Shown piece by piece: positions 25,271 to 32,920 of a stretch of DNA of 60,411 nucleotides. Source of the DNA: Chlamydiota bacterium (lineage in GTDB: Bacteria; Chlamydiota; Chlamydiia; Chlamydiales; JAAKFQ01); NCBI GenBank assembly GCA_011064725.1, contig JAAKFQ010000004.1, positions 1 through 60,411 on the forward strand. Direction: 5' to 3'. Under the pieces are notes generated by a model. It made no database searches. It was not told where the DNA came from and was given only the letters and a program-made list of their open reading frames with translations. The stretch's first letter is position 1. Every line of letters starts with the position of its first letter. Both the position numbers and the translations under genes were made by a program.

Positions 25271-26116
25271 TTGGCTACACAAGAAAAAGACATATCCGTT
25301 AAAGATTTATTAGAAGCAGGTGCGCATTTTGGGCACAAGAAAAATCGATGGAACCCAAAAATGAAGCGCTACATCTTTGAAGAAAGAGATGGGCTTTACA
25401 TCATCGATCTATCCAAAACCCTGCATCAGCTCAAAAAAGCAAAAAGCATCGTTGAAGATGCAGTGACAAATCATAAATCCATTTTATTTGTGGGAACAAA
25501 AAAACAGGCAAAAACTGTCGTTGTAGAATGTGCACAAAGATGTGGAGAATACTTTATTTCAGAAAGATGGTTGGGTGGAACGCTCACCAATTTGACCACC
25601 ATTCGCGTGTCGATTAAAAAGCTTGAAAGGATTGAAAAACAGATCGCCACAAAAGCTGATCTTCTAACAAAAAAAGAGTTGTCATTACTGCAGAAGCAGT
25701 TGGATAAACTCGAGCGCAATTTGTCTGGCATTCGTGCGATGCGAAAACCTCCGGGATTGATCATTGTTGTCGACTCTTCAAAAGAGCATATTGCTGTCAA
25801 AGAAGCGAGAAAATTGGGCATTCCTGTGATGGGATTGATCGATACCAACTGTAATCCGGATCCCATTGATTATGTGATCACATGCAATGATGATGCACTC
25901 AAAAGCATCAAACTCATTTTAGATTATTTGACAGACGCTGTAATTGCAAAAAAACATGAGATGAAAATCGAGGTGATCAAAAAAGAAAAAGAAGTCGTCA
26001 AAGTCGAAGAGCCAAAAGAGCCAGAGGAAGTTCAAGACATTGAAAAAGAGCTGGACAAAGAAGATGTTAAACTCAAAAAAGACGAATTGGAAGTCAAGGA
26101 AAGTTACGATGACTGA
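25271..26116 (+). CDS. rpsB: 30S ribosomal protein S2
   Basis: Component of the small ribosomal subunit, bound near the anti-Shine-Dalgarno helix. Start TTG 25271, with GAGGGAC upstream; no better start gives the conserved N-terminus VKDLLEAGAHFGHKKNRWNP. Further family motifs: YIIDLSKTLHQLKKA, FVGTKKQAK, ISERWLGGTLTN, GIPVMGLIDTNCNPDPIDY. The 281 residues include a C-terminal Lys/Glu-rich tail of about 45 residues beyond the E. coli protein. The stop overlaps the tsf start by 8 bp. First gene of the rpsB-tsf-pyrH-frr operon, whose order matches Chlamydia. Confidence 0.97.
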   Translation: MATQEKDISVKDLLEAGAHFGHKKNRWNPKMKRYIFEERDGLYIIDLSKTLHQLKKAKSIVEDAVTNHKSILFVGTKKQAKTVVVECAQRCGEYFISERWLGGTLTNLTTIRVSIKKLERIEKQIATKADLLTKKELSLLQKQLDKLERNLSGIRAMRKPPGLIIVVDSSKEHIAVKEARKLGIPVMGLIDTNCNPDPIDYVITCNDDALKSIKLILDYLTDAVIAKKHEMKIEVIKKEKEVVKVEEPKEPEEVQDIEKELDKEDVKLKKDELEVKESYDD

Positions 26117-26957
26117 AGTTACTATGGAACTTATCAAAGAATTGCGTGAGCAAACAGGTGTGGGCATCACAAAGTGTAAAGAAGCACTTGTTGCAGCTGA
26201 TGGCAATATTGATGGGGCTGTTAGCTGGTTAAGGAAAGCTGGAGTGGCGTCTGCTGTCAAAAAAGAATCACGCGAAGCCAAAGAAGGTTTGGTATACATT
26301 GTGGATCATGCAGAGTATGTGTCTTGTGTTGAAGTGAACAGCGAAACAGATTTTGTAGCGCAAAATGAAAAATTTAAAGAATTTGCACACAATATCGCTG
26401 AACAGATTGCCGAAACGGCTCCTGCAAACACAGAAGAATTGATGGCACAAAAATATATCAAAGACACATCAATGACATTGGATGAATATCGTATTTCTCA
26501 GGTGCAGGCTTTGGGCGAAAATATTCAAATTTCACGCTTTGAGCTATTTTCTAAAGCAAAAGATGTTTCTATCGGATTTTATATGCACATGGGTGGCAAA
26601 GTCTCTTCTATTGTGGAAATTGAAGGGGCTCATGGTCAAGAGGTGCTTTGCAGAGATATTGCCATGCATGCAGTTGCCACAGATCCTCAATATTTAGATT
26701 CTAGTGAAATTCCGAGCGATGTGTTGGATAGTGAAAAAGAAATTATTCGTGAGCAGATCAAAAATAAACCTGCAGAATTTCAAGATAAAATTATTGAAGG
26801 GAAATTGCGTGCATATTACGAAACAGTGTGTTTGGTGAACCAAAAGTTTGTCAAAGATCCTTCAATCACTGTGCAAAAATTTGTAGATGCAAAAGCAAAA
26901 GAGCTTGGAAAAACGCTAAAAGTGAAACGCTTTTTGCGTTGGAAAATTGGACAATAA
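26109..26957 (+). CDS. tsf: Elongation factor Ts
   Basis: Guanine-nucleotide exchange factor of EF-Tu. I start at ATG 26109, which gives 282 residues (my recollection of the chlamydial length) and has AAGGAAAG in front; an in-frame upstream ATG at 26040 lies inside rpsB and would add 23 unrelated residues. Family motifs: MELIKELREQTGVGITKCKE, the UBA-like N-terminus; DGAVSWLRKAG; CVEVNSETDFVAQN; IAMHAVATDPQYL in the C-terminal core. The start overlaps the rpsB stop by 8 bp; pyrH follows after 3 bp. Confidence 0.97.
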   Translation: MTEVTMELIKELREQTGVGITKCKEALVAADGNIDGAVSWLRKAGVASAVKKESREAKEGLVYIVDHAEYVSCVEVNSETDFVAQNEKFKEFAHNIAEQIAETAPANTEELMAQKYIKDTSMTLDEYRISQVQALGENIQISRFELFSKAKDVSIGFYMHMGGKVSSIVEIEGAHGQEVLCRDIAMHAVATDPQYLDSSEIPSDVLDSEKEIIREQIKNKPAEFQDKIIEGKLRAYYETVCLVNQKFVKDPSITVQKFVDAKAKELGKTLKVKRFLRWKIGQ

Positions 26958-26960
26958 ATA

Positions 26961-27656
26961 ATGCGCATTTGTTTAAAACTTTCCGGTGAGGCCTTTGCAA
27001 ATAGCCAAGGCTTTGGTTTTGATACAAAAAAAGTTCTATCTTTGATCGATCAGATCAAAAAGTTGATCAAAAAAAAGCATGAAATCATCATCATCTGTGG
27101 TGCAGGCAATATCTTTCGTGGAAGAGAGCGCAAAGAGTTTGAAATTGGACGTTATCGCGCGGATCAGATGGGAATGTTATCCACGCTAGTTAATGCCCTT
27201 TTTTTAGAACAACTTTTTTTAAAAGCAAAACAGCCTGTTAAAATACTCAATAGCTTTGAGAATCGATTTGTGGAAAAATATCGCGTGGAAAAAGCACTTG
27301 AGTATTTAAAAAAAGAACGTGTGATCATCTGTTCGGGTGGATTAGGCCATCCCTATTTCACCACAGATTCTCTAGCAGCATTAAGAGCGCGTGAATTAAG
27401 AGCAGATAAAGTGTTAAAAGCCACCAACGTGGATGGGGTGTACGACAAAGATCCTAAAAAATCTAAAGCGGCCAAAAGATTTTCTACACTAACATTTTCA
27501 AAAGCGCTCAGTTTGGAGCTCAACATCATGGATTTATCAGCATTTGCTCTTTTGAAAGAAGGAAATATAGAAATTTGTGTCTTTGATCTTTTTCAAAAAA
27601 ATGCCATTATCGATGCAGTGGAAAAATCCAAAGGGACAACAATAAAAGGAGTTTGA
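26961..27656 (+). CDS. pyrH: Uridylate (UMP) kinase
   Basis: Phosphorylates UMP to UDP in pyrimidine nucleotide synthesis; hexameric amino-acid-kinase-fold enzyme. 231 residues: MRICLKLSGEAFANSQGFGF at the N-terminus, ICGAGNIFRGRE for the phosphate loop, RADQMGMLSTLVNALFL as the family signature, CSGGLGHPYFTTDSLAALRA, and LKATNVDGVYDKDPKK near the nucleotide site. It sits 3 bp after tsf and 1 bp before frr. Confidence 0.96.
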   Translation: MRICLKLSGEAFANSQGFGFDTKKVLSLIDQIKKLIKKKHEIIIICGAGNIFRGRERKEFEIGRYRADQMGMLSTLVNALFLEQLFLKAKQPVKILNSFENRFVEKYRVEKALEYLKKERVIICSGGLGHPYFTTDSLAALRARELRADKVLKATNVDGVYDKDPKKSKAAKRFSTLTFSKALSLELNIMDLSAFALLKEGNIEICVFDLFQKNAIIDAVEKSKGTTIKGV

Positions 27657-27657
27657 T

Positions 27658-28215
27658 GTGCTTATGACAGACGTATTAAACGAAACGAAAGTGGGGATGG
27701 AAAATGCCATTTCTTATTTAAAAGATGAGATGAAAAATATTCGCACAGGGCGTGCCAATCCAGCGATGGTGGATAGCGTCGTTGTCGAAGTCTATGGCAC
27801 GCAAATGCGCCTAAAAGAACTTGCAAGTATTACGGTGCCAGAACCAAGGCAGCTATTGATCAACCCTTACGATGTTAATAATGCTCCAATGATTGGAAAA
27901 GCCATTGAAAAAGCCAACTTAGGGCTTCAGCCTATTGTGGATGCCAATGGAGTGCGTATTAATATTCCTGCCATGGATGAAGCTGCACGCAAGGAAATGT
28001 GCAAACTTGCCCATAGAAAATCTGAAGAGGCAAAAGTAGGCATTCGCGACTGGAGAAGAAAAGCCAATGACGATCTAAAAGCGAAAAAAACAAGCTCAGA
28101 GATTACAGAGGACGATCAAAAACGCCTTGAAAAAGAGGTGCAAAATTTAACAGATAAATATTGCAAGATTGCAGACGATCTCGAAAAGGAAAAAGAAAAA
28201 GAAATTTTGGGCTAA
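27658..28215 (+). CDS. frr: Ribosome recycling factor
   Basis: With EF-G splits post-termination ribosomes. About 185 residues: IRTGRANPAMVDSVVVEVYG, LKELASITVPEPRQLLINPY, and the C-terminal arm RKSEEAKVGIRDWRRKANDD are diagnostic. Two starts are possible: GTG 27658, six bases after AAAAGGAG, and ATG 27664, twelve bases after it; I chose GTG for its spacing. Directly downstream is a MITE-like repeat (28233) rather than a clear terminator. Confidence 0.95.
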   Translation: MLMTDVLNETKVGMENAISYLKDEMKNIRTGRANPAMVDSVVVEVYGTQMRLKELASITVPEPRQLLINPYDVNNAPMIGKAIEKANLGLQPIVDANGVRINIPAMDEAARKEMCKLAHRKSEEAKVGIRDWRRKANDDLKAKKTSSEITEDDQKRLEKEVQNLTDKYCKIADDLEKEKEKEILG

Positions 28216-28232
28216 CCTGCACAAGGCTAGTG

Positions 28233-28395
28233 GGCTGACCTTATGCATTACCTTCTATTCATATGGAGGCTGCAAGGAACAATCTATTGCAGATTACTCC
28301 TCGTCCAACTCTCATGGAGTTGAACATCGTCGTAATCCTTGTATCTTGCCACTTTCGCTCTCCCTCTGAATAGAATTTATTGCACAAGGCCAGTT
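28233..28395. mobile_element. MITE-like inverted-repeat element, copy 1 (163 bp)
   Basis: Imperfect terminal inverted repeats, both reading inwards to CTTCTATTCA / ATTCTATTCA. The interior has GGCTGCAAGGAACAATC, a central hairpin CAACTC-TCATG-GAGTTG, and CTTGTATCTTGCCACTTTCG. It has the same length and internal order as copy 2 at 41079. Immediately left, GCACAAGGCTAGT (28220-28232) repeats the element's own right end (GCACAAGGCCAGT), suggesting a leftover of a second, adjacent copy. No coding capacity. It separates frr from the tRNA genes. Confidence 0.75.
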
Positions 28396-28448
28396 AAAAA
28401 TTCACGCAAACATCATTGAGGTTGCATATAATTTTCCATTGGATTACG

Positions 28449-28477
28449 TTGCAAATTAATCTGTGATCCTGTAGATT
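28449..28477 (+). promoter_or_regulatory. Promoter of the tRNA-Glu/tRNA-Lys pair
   Basis: TTGCAA (28449-28454), 17-bp spacer, TAGATT (28472-28477), 12 bp before the first base of tRNA-Glu. Good spacing; moderate match to consensus. Confidence 0.5.
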
Positions 28478-28489
28478 GTTGCAGATATA

Positions 28490-28564
28490 GGCCCCATCGT
28501 CTAGCCAGGCCTAGGACACCAGATTTTCATTCTGGTAACAGGGGTTCGAATCCCCTTGGGGTCA
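28490..28564 (+). tRNA. tRNA-Glu (anticodon TTC)
   Basis: 75 nt; acceptor GGCCCCA pairs with TGGGGTC (one G-T pair); anticodon stem CCAGA/TCTGG with loop TTTTCAT, giving UUC; T-arm GGGGTTCGAATCCCC is perfect; discriminator A; CCA not encoded. Followed 10 bp later by tRNA-Lys, probably one transcript. Confidence 0.96.
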
Positions 28565-28574
28565 CAGTTACGAT

Positions 28575-28647
28575 GAGTCTTTAGCTCAGTCGGTAGAGCA
28601 TCTCCCTTTTAAGGAGAGGGTCGTTGGTTCGAGCCCAACAAGACTCA
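28575..28647 (+). tRNA. tRNA-Lys (anticodon TTT)
   Basis: 73 nt; acceptor GAGTCTT pairs with AAGACTC; D-arm AGCTCAGTCGGTAGAGC; anticodon stem CTCCC/GGAG region around CTTTTAA, giving UUU; T-arm TTGGTTCGAGCCCAA; discriminator A; CCA not encoded. Confidence 0.96.
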
Positions 28648-28688
28648 TCTTCCTTTTTAAATTAGCATTGCGTACGAAATTTAATTTT

Positions 28689-28758
28689 AACTGACGTTGC
28701 ATACTTGGTTCATTCATAAGAAGGCTGCAGAGGGCAATCATGGCGTTCAACTCAGTTG
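28689..28758. mobile_element. MITE-like element, copy 4 (truncated or internally deleted)
   Basis: AACTGACGTTGCATACTTGG resembles the left end of copies 1 and 2. It is followed at the right distance by AAGGCTGCAGAGGGCAATC, the conserved internal block, and then GTTCAACTCAGTTG, a shortened version of the central hairpin. The right half is missing. It abuts the stop codon of the outer-membrane protein gene (28759). Confidence 0.55.
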
Positions 28759-29802
28759 TTAAAACCCGAGCGTAAAGCCGAAAATGAAGGCTCTGTGCTT
28801 GATCACATCCACAACTCTTAGAGGTTGTTGATTAGGTGGAACAGGAGATGCGCTGTTAGCATCTGTGATGTGTGCTTGTAAAAAGGAGCTCACTTCATAT
28901 CCAAGACGTAAGCTGAGCAGCCAAACTCTAAAGGCATAATCAAAGGCAAATCCAAATCGAAGTTCATATTGAGGACACAGGCCTATTTCAAAATGTTCAT
29001 CAATAGTTGTGTTGACATTATTAGGACTTACATTATCACTCATTTTTGAATCTCTTGATTGATGGCCTGCTAAGATGGCAATAAGTCCAGAAGAAAAGAA
29101 ATGAAAATGCTGAGCTAATAGATATTTAATATCCGTACCAAAAAAGACGCCTGTAGCATGCAATTTGAGCACAGCAAAAGCAAATTGATGCTCATCTGAA
29201 GGAAGGAAAAATTCTGTGTTGACAGAACGCTTAAATCCTAAGTAACGTATGCCTCCAAAGGGCTGAAATCGGACATGCTCAGTCGCTTTCCATGCAGCTG
29301 TTTGAACAACAAAATCGATGTGATGCAGGCGTAAAAACTGGTCTGTTTTGACATCAACAGTTATGCCACGATCAATATCTGTTGGATCTAAAAGCTGCAA
29401 ATTGCGTATCAAATAACCGTCAACGATATCTGTTAATTGAAACCTTTGTCTTGGGGATTCATTACCACCGGTTAAATACATCCATTGTAAACTCAAATTA
29501 AAACGATTTTGTACGCCAATACCAATGCCACAACGAAATCCAAGTTTTTCTTTGTTATTAAAATGGATATAAGATTCATCAACTTCTTTGGTTGATCCAG
29601 GCGTTCCTTTTTGGTACCAATAGGCAGGAATTTGTGAAGAGATCACATAGCCGAGTAATAGATCGGCGTTAACCATAATCGGAGTGTTGTATTTGATATT
29701 GGCATCAAAATGATGTTGAGAAGGAGGATTATTTTGCGTGTAAGCAAATGGATTGGCAAAGCTTAAAAAAGGTACAATCAAAAGAAACCAAAAACGCATC
29801 AT
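28759..29802 (-). CDS. Outer-membrane beta-barrel protein (MOMP-like / Legionella-OMP-like)
   Basis: 347 residues from the ATG at 29802; GGGAG lies at 29807-29812, so I reject the in-frame ATG at 29814. A signal peptide (MRFWFLLIVPFLSFANPFA) is followed by alternating polar/hydrophobic strands typical of a barrel. Examples are GFRCGIGIGVQNRFNLSLQW, VRFQPFGGIRYLGF and a C-terminal HRAFIFGFTLGF, ending in Phe as outer-membrane proteins do. The pattern resembles MOMP-like pore proteins that are abundant in environmental chlamydiae (Lpg1974-type). Probably a porin; exact family is uncertain. It has its own promoter. Confidence 0.7.
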   Translation of the reverse strand: MMRFWFLLIVPFLSFANPFAYTQNNPPSQHHFDANIKYNTPIMVNADLLLGYVISSQIPAYWYQKGTPGSTKEVDESYIHFNNKEKLGFRCGIGIGVQNRFNLSLQWMYLTGGNESPRQRFQLTDIVDGYLIRNLQLLDPTDIDRGITVDVKTDQFLRLHHIDFVVQTAAWKATEHVRFQPFGGIRYLGFKRSVNTEFFLPSDEHQFAFAVLKLHATGVFFGTDIKYLLAQHFHFFSSGLIAILAGHQSRDSKMSDNVSPNNVNTTIDEHFEIGLCPQYELRFGFAFDYAFRVWLLSLRLGYEVSSFLQAHITDANSASPVPPNQQPLRVVDVIKHRAFIFGFTLGF

Positions 29803-29830
29803 GTCAACTCCCATGTTAATTATCTGCTAT

Positions 29831-29858
29831 TGTATATAATTAGATGAAAAGTTTTCAA
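29831..29858 (-). promoter_or_regulatory. Promoter of the outer-membrane protein gene
   Basis: On the minus strand TTGAAA (29858-29853) and TATACA (29836-29831) are 16 bp apart. The expected start gives a leader of about 20 nt before the GGGAG ribosome site. The -35 overlaps the end of the upstream MFS gene. Confidence 0.55.
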
Positions 29859-31006
29859 TGAAAAACAGAAACGGGTTTTTGTTTTTTGGCAAAAACAGAT
29901 TCAAGAGACATTAAAATGATTGGAACAAAAATTAAACTGCCCATTCCAAGCATGGTTGTTTGCACGCCAAACTTTTTCACCACAACGCCGATGATTCCAA
30001 AACTTAAATAGACAGCGCACCAGGCAAATCCCATTAAAATAGCACTTACAGTCCCAGTGTTTTTTGGAAAAAGCTTATGTCCGTAAGAAAGAAACATGGG
30101 ATTCAAAGAGCCCAATACTCCTCCTAGAGTAAAGAGCAAAATAGAAACACTAACTAAAGAAGCTGGTGGGAAAAATAGAAAAATGTAGAAGACTGCAAGG
30201 GATAAGACGCTACATATGTGCACAAGTTTTTTTTCTCCCACCATATCGGCAAGATAGCCCACAGGAATCATAACAATGGCCATGCCTAAAATATAAATCA
30301 TATGACCTACTCCAAACACATACCATTGTGGATATCCAAAACTTTTTAACAGCTCTGGCATTAAGAAGATAGATCCAAAAAATAGAATTTGGTTGGCCAC
30401 TTGAGAAAAATACAAAAGCACGATGGAAGCTTTTTTATCTTTGAAAGGAGCCAACATATTTGAAAAGCTATGTTCTGTTGAAAGTGTAGGTCTAACAAGA
30501 GCAAAATCTGTTTTTTTTAAGATAAAGAGAAGGAGATAGACAGGGATAAGAAAGAGGTAAATGTGACCCCCTGTTTTATGATAGAAAAAAACAAAGGCAA
30601 TTTGAGAAAATGCTGCTCCAACCTGTCCTCCTGAAGAAAACAGTGTGATCATGAGTCCCTTTCTTTTTGCGCTGAATTGAGAAGCGATGTTAGCTGCTGC
30701 AGGATGGTAAGCACCCGATCCCAGATAAAACAACAAAAGTAGAAAAAAATAGACGAGATAGGAATTTGTAAGAGGCAAAAACAAAATACAACTGCTAGAA
30801 ACAAAGCTTAAGATCAAAAGTTTTTTTGAATAGCCTTTATCAGATAAATGCCCAAAAATAAGTTGACAAGCCTCACCACAAAAACCAGCAATGGCCATTA
30901 AAAATCCCACTTTCGCAATATCAAGGTTGAATATCACTTTAAAAATGGGCCAAATCCCCAAAAGATCCATCATAACGTGGGAAAACCACAATAAAAATAA
31001 CTGCAT
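29855..31006 (-). CDS. Major facilitator superfamily transporter (Fsr-like)
   Basis: 383 residues with about 12 hydrophobic helices, so an inner-membrane secondary transporter. The N-terminus LFLLWFSHVMMDLLGIWPIF and LIFGHLSDKGYSKKLLIL (the loop 2-3 MFS motif) resemble the fosmidomycin-resistance (Fsr) branch, as does YLGSGAYHPAAANIASQF. Substrate cannot be inferred. It is divergent from rsmB across about 75 bp. It could be co-transcribed with the outer-membrane protein gene, but that gene has its own promoter. Confidence 0.8.
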   Translation of the reverse strand: MQLFLLWFSHVMMDLLGIWPIFKVIFNLDIAKVGFLMAIAGFCGEACQLIFGHLSDKGYSKKLLILSFVSSSCILFLPLTNSYLVYFFLLLLFYLGSGAYHPAAANIASQFSAKRKGLMITLFSSGGQVGAAFSQIAFVFFYHKTGGHIYLFLIPVYLLLFILKKTDFALVRPTLSTEHSFSNMLAPFKDKKASIVLLYFSQVANQILFFGSIFLMPELLKSFGYPQWYVFGVGHMIYILGMAIVMIPVGYLADMVGEKKLVHICSVLSLAVFYIFLFFPPASLVSVSILLFTLGGVLGSLNPMFLSYGHKLFPKNTGTVSAILMGFAWCAVYLSFGIIGVVVKKFGVQTTMLGMGSLIFVPIILMSLESVFAKKQKPVSVFH

Positions 31007-31082
31007 TTTTTTATTCTAAATTTGGTTCGAAAATTTGTATTTAGATACAAAGAAATGTTAATACTGTTACACTTTTTTTGCA

Positions 31083-32201
31083 ATGAATATTCGAAAATTG
31101 GCCCTTTCAATTTTAGATCAAGTGCTTTTAGAAAAAGGGTTTTTGTCCGATCTGCTTCTAGATATCAAGTCTAAGGTCAAAGAACCTGACTTTCGTCTGC
31201 TTTGGACCCTATGTTATGGTACTCTGCAGCGCTGGTTTTATCTAGAGCAAATCGCAAAAAACAGTGTCAAAACACTCAAGCTCAAAAGAAAAGAAAAGAT
31301 TTGCACGTATATGAGTCTTTATCAATGTATTTTTTTAACGCGCATGCCCAAATATGCCATTTTTAATGAACAAATTGCACTTGCCAAATCGTTAAGTGCG
31401 CATTTTGCCAAGTTTTTAGACTATCTTTTGCACCATTTTGAACCCATCGATCAGCGCATCTTTCATCCTGCTTTAGAAAAAACGCTGCAAAAACAATTGG
31501 GTAAAAAAACAAAAGAAGAGATTGTGGAAGCTTTTTATCAAGAACCTAAACTCTTTTTTAGAGAAGTGGGGACAAAAAACATGCATCCCTTTACATCAAA
31601 AAAGCTTATGCCCATTGCCAAAGATCCAACCAAATATATTCAAAATCCAACTCCCATGAATCTATTTTGTGCACTTATGGATAGCCCTTTTAAAAGCATA
31701 TTGGATCTCTCGGCTTCTCCTGGGGGAAAAACCTTGCTTTGTCGTGATTTTTTACATCCAAAGAGATTAGTTTCCAACGATATTTCTGAGAAAAAAATAA
31801 AGCGCCTTAAAGAAAACATCAAAAAATACAAAATCGATTGTACAACGACAGAGCACCTTGGTCAAAACTATCCCTTGGATCCCTTTGATCTTGTCATTGT
31901 CGATGCGCCCTGTTCTAACACAGGTGTGCTCAATAAAAAACCAGAGGCGCTTTTTAGATATACAAAAAAACACATCCTAGAATTGACAAAGCTGCAATTA
32001 CAATTACTTGATCGTGCAGCTAAAATCACCACGCACTCTATTTTGTATATGACATGTAGCATTCTTCAAGAAGAAAACGAAGCACTAATTAGGCGTTTTT
32101 TAAAAACACATAGGTTTAAAATCAAAAAAATGGAGCGTATTTTGCCAGACACTCAAGGAAATGATGGAGGTTTTGCATGCGCATTAGAAAAAACCACATA
32201 G
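31083..32201 (+). CDS. rsmB: 16S rRNA (cytosine-5-)-methyltransferase, RsmB/Sun family
   Basis: Methylates a cytosine in 16S rRNA. In 372 residues, the N-terminal NusB-like RNA-binding domain is about 1-135 (MNIRKLALSILDQVLLEKGF). The SAM-binding motif I is ILDLSASPGGKTLLC (usually A.PGGKT), motif IV is VDAPCSNTGVLNKKPE, and motif VI is YMTCSILQEENE; the two Cys in PCSNTG and TCS are the catalytic pair. Shorter than the E. coli enzyme (429). Overlaps pgeF by 25 bp. Confidence 0.85.
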   Translation: MNIRKLALSILDQVLLEKGFLSDLLLDIKSKVKEPDFRLLWTLCYGTLQRWFYLEQIAKNSVKTLKLKRKEKICTYMSLYQCIFLTRMPKYAIFNEQIALAKSLSAHFAKFLDYLLHHFEPIDQRIFHPALEKTLQKQLGKKTKEEIVEAFYQEPKLFFREVGTKNMHPFTSKKLMPIAKDPTKYIQNPTPMNLFCALMDSPFKSILDLSASPGGKTLLCRDFLHPKRLVSNDISEKKIKRLKENIKKYKIDCTTTEHLGQNYPLDPFDLVIVDAPCSNTGVLNKKPEALFRYTKKHILELTKLQLQLLDRAAKITTHSILYMTCSILQEENEALIRRFLKTHRFKIKKMERILPDTQGNDGGFACALEKTT

Positions 32202-32920
32202 AAGATGTTGAATTGATAGAATATCCCATTTTTGATGAGTTTTCCGATATCAAAGCATTTACAACGCTAAGAAAAGGAGGGTTTTCTAAAGCGCCTTTTT
32301 CTTCTTTGAATGTGAGTTTTGATGTAGAAGATGATCCAAAAGCTGTGCAAAAAAATCGAGAAAAAATCCTGCAAATAGGAGAGTTAAAAACGCTGCAATT
32401 TGCAAGACAAGTGCATGGCACAGATATTGAATATGTATCAGAGGTAAAGACGCGTGTTTGCGATGGCCTTATCACGCAGGAAAAAGACTTAGCTCTTGGC
32501 ATCATGCATGCAGATTGCCAAGCGGTATTTTTCTACGATCCTATCACACATACGACAGCCATTGTGCATGCAGGGTGGAGAGGAAGTGTACAAAATATTT
32601 TTTTACATATGATACAAAAGCTGAAAAAAATATATGTTAAACCTGAAAATCTTTTTGTGGCAATATCCCCAAGCTTAGGTCCTGAGTGGGCAGAATTTAG
32701 AAACTATAAAAAAGAATTACCTCAATCATTTTTAGACTTTCAAGTCAAACCTCTCTATTTTGATTTTTGGGAAATCACAAAATGGCAACTCAAAAAATTA
32801 GGCGTTTTAGATCACCACATTCAGTGTGCTCATCTATGCACCTATGACAATCAAGACATGTTTTCTTTTAGACGCGATAAAACCACAGGACGTTTGGCTA
32901 GTGTTTTGGTTGTAACTTAG
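32177..32920 (+). CDS. pgeF: Laccase-domain purine/peptidoglycan-editing protein (YfiH/PgeF family)
   Basis: 247 residues of the DUF152/laccase-domain family; members hydrolyse purine nucleosides or edit peptidoglycan precursors. Metal-site motifs are visible: ARQVHGTDIEYV (His), MHADCQAVFFYDP (Cys), AIVHAGWRGSVQN (His). The later IGPCI.. motif is degenerate here (ISPSLGPEWAEF, no Cys). The start at 32177 overlaps rsmB by 25 bp; the end overlaps the convergent gene 32898-34520 by 23 bp. Which of the two activities it has cannot be read from sequence. Confidence 0.85.
   Translation: MRIRKNHIEDVELIEYPIFDEFSDIKAFTTLRKGGFSKAPFSSLNVSFDVEDDPKAVQKNREKILQIGELKTLQFARQVHGTDIEYVSEVKTRVCDGLITQEKDLALGIMHADCQAVFFYDPITHTTAIVHAGWRGSVQNIFLHMIQKLKKIYVKPENLFVAISPSLGPEWAEFRNYKKELPQSFLDFQVKPLYFDFWEITKWQLKKLGVLDHHIQCAHLCTYDNQDMFSFRRDKTTGRLASVLVVT

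Noticed and set aside
26040-26108. Upstream in-frame start for EF-Ts
   Set aside because: It lies inside rpsB and adds 23 basic residues not found in EF-Ts; ATG 26109 has a ribosome site and gives the family length of 282 aa.
28216-28758. Possibility that the repeats with hairpins are a CRISPR array
   Set aside because: Repeat units are about 160 bp, differ in orientation, are scattered, and have no regular spacers or cas genes.
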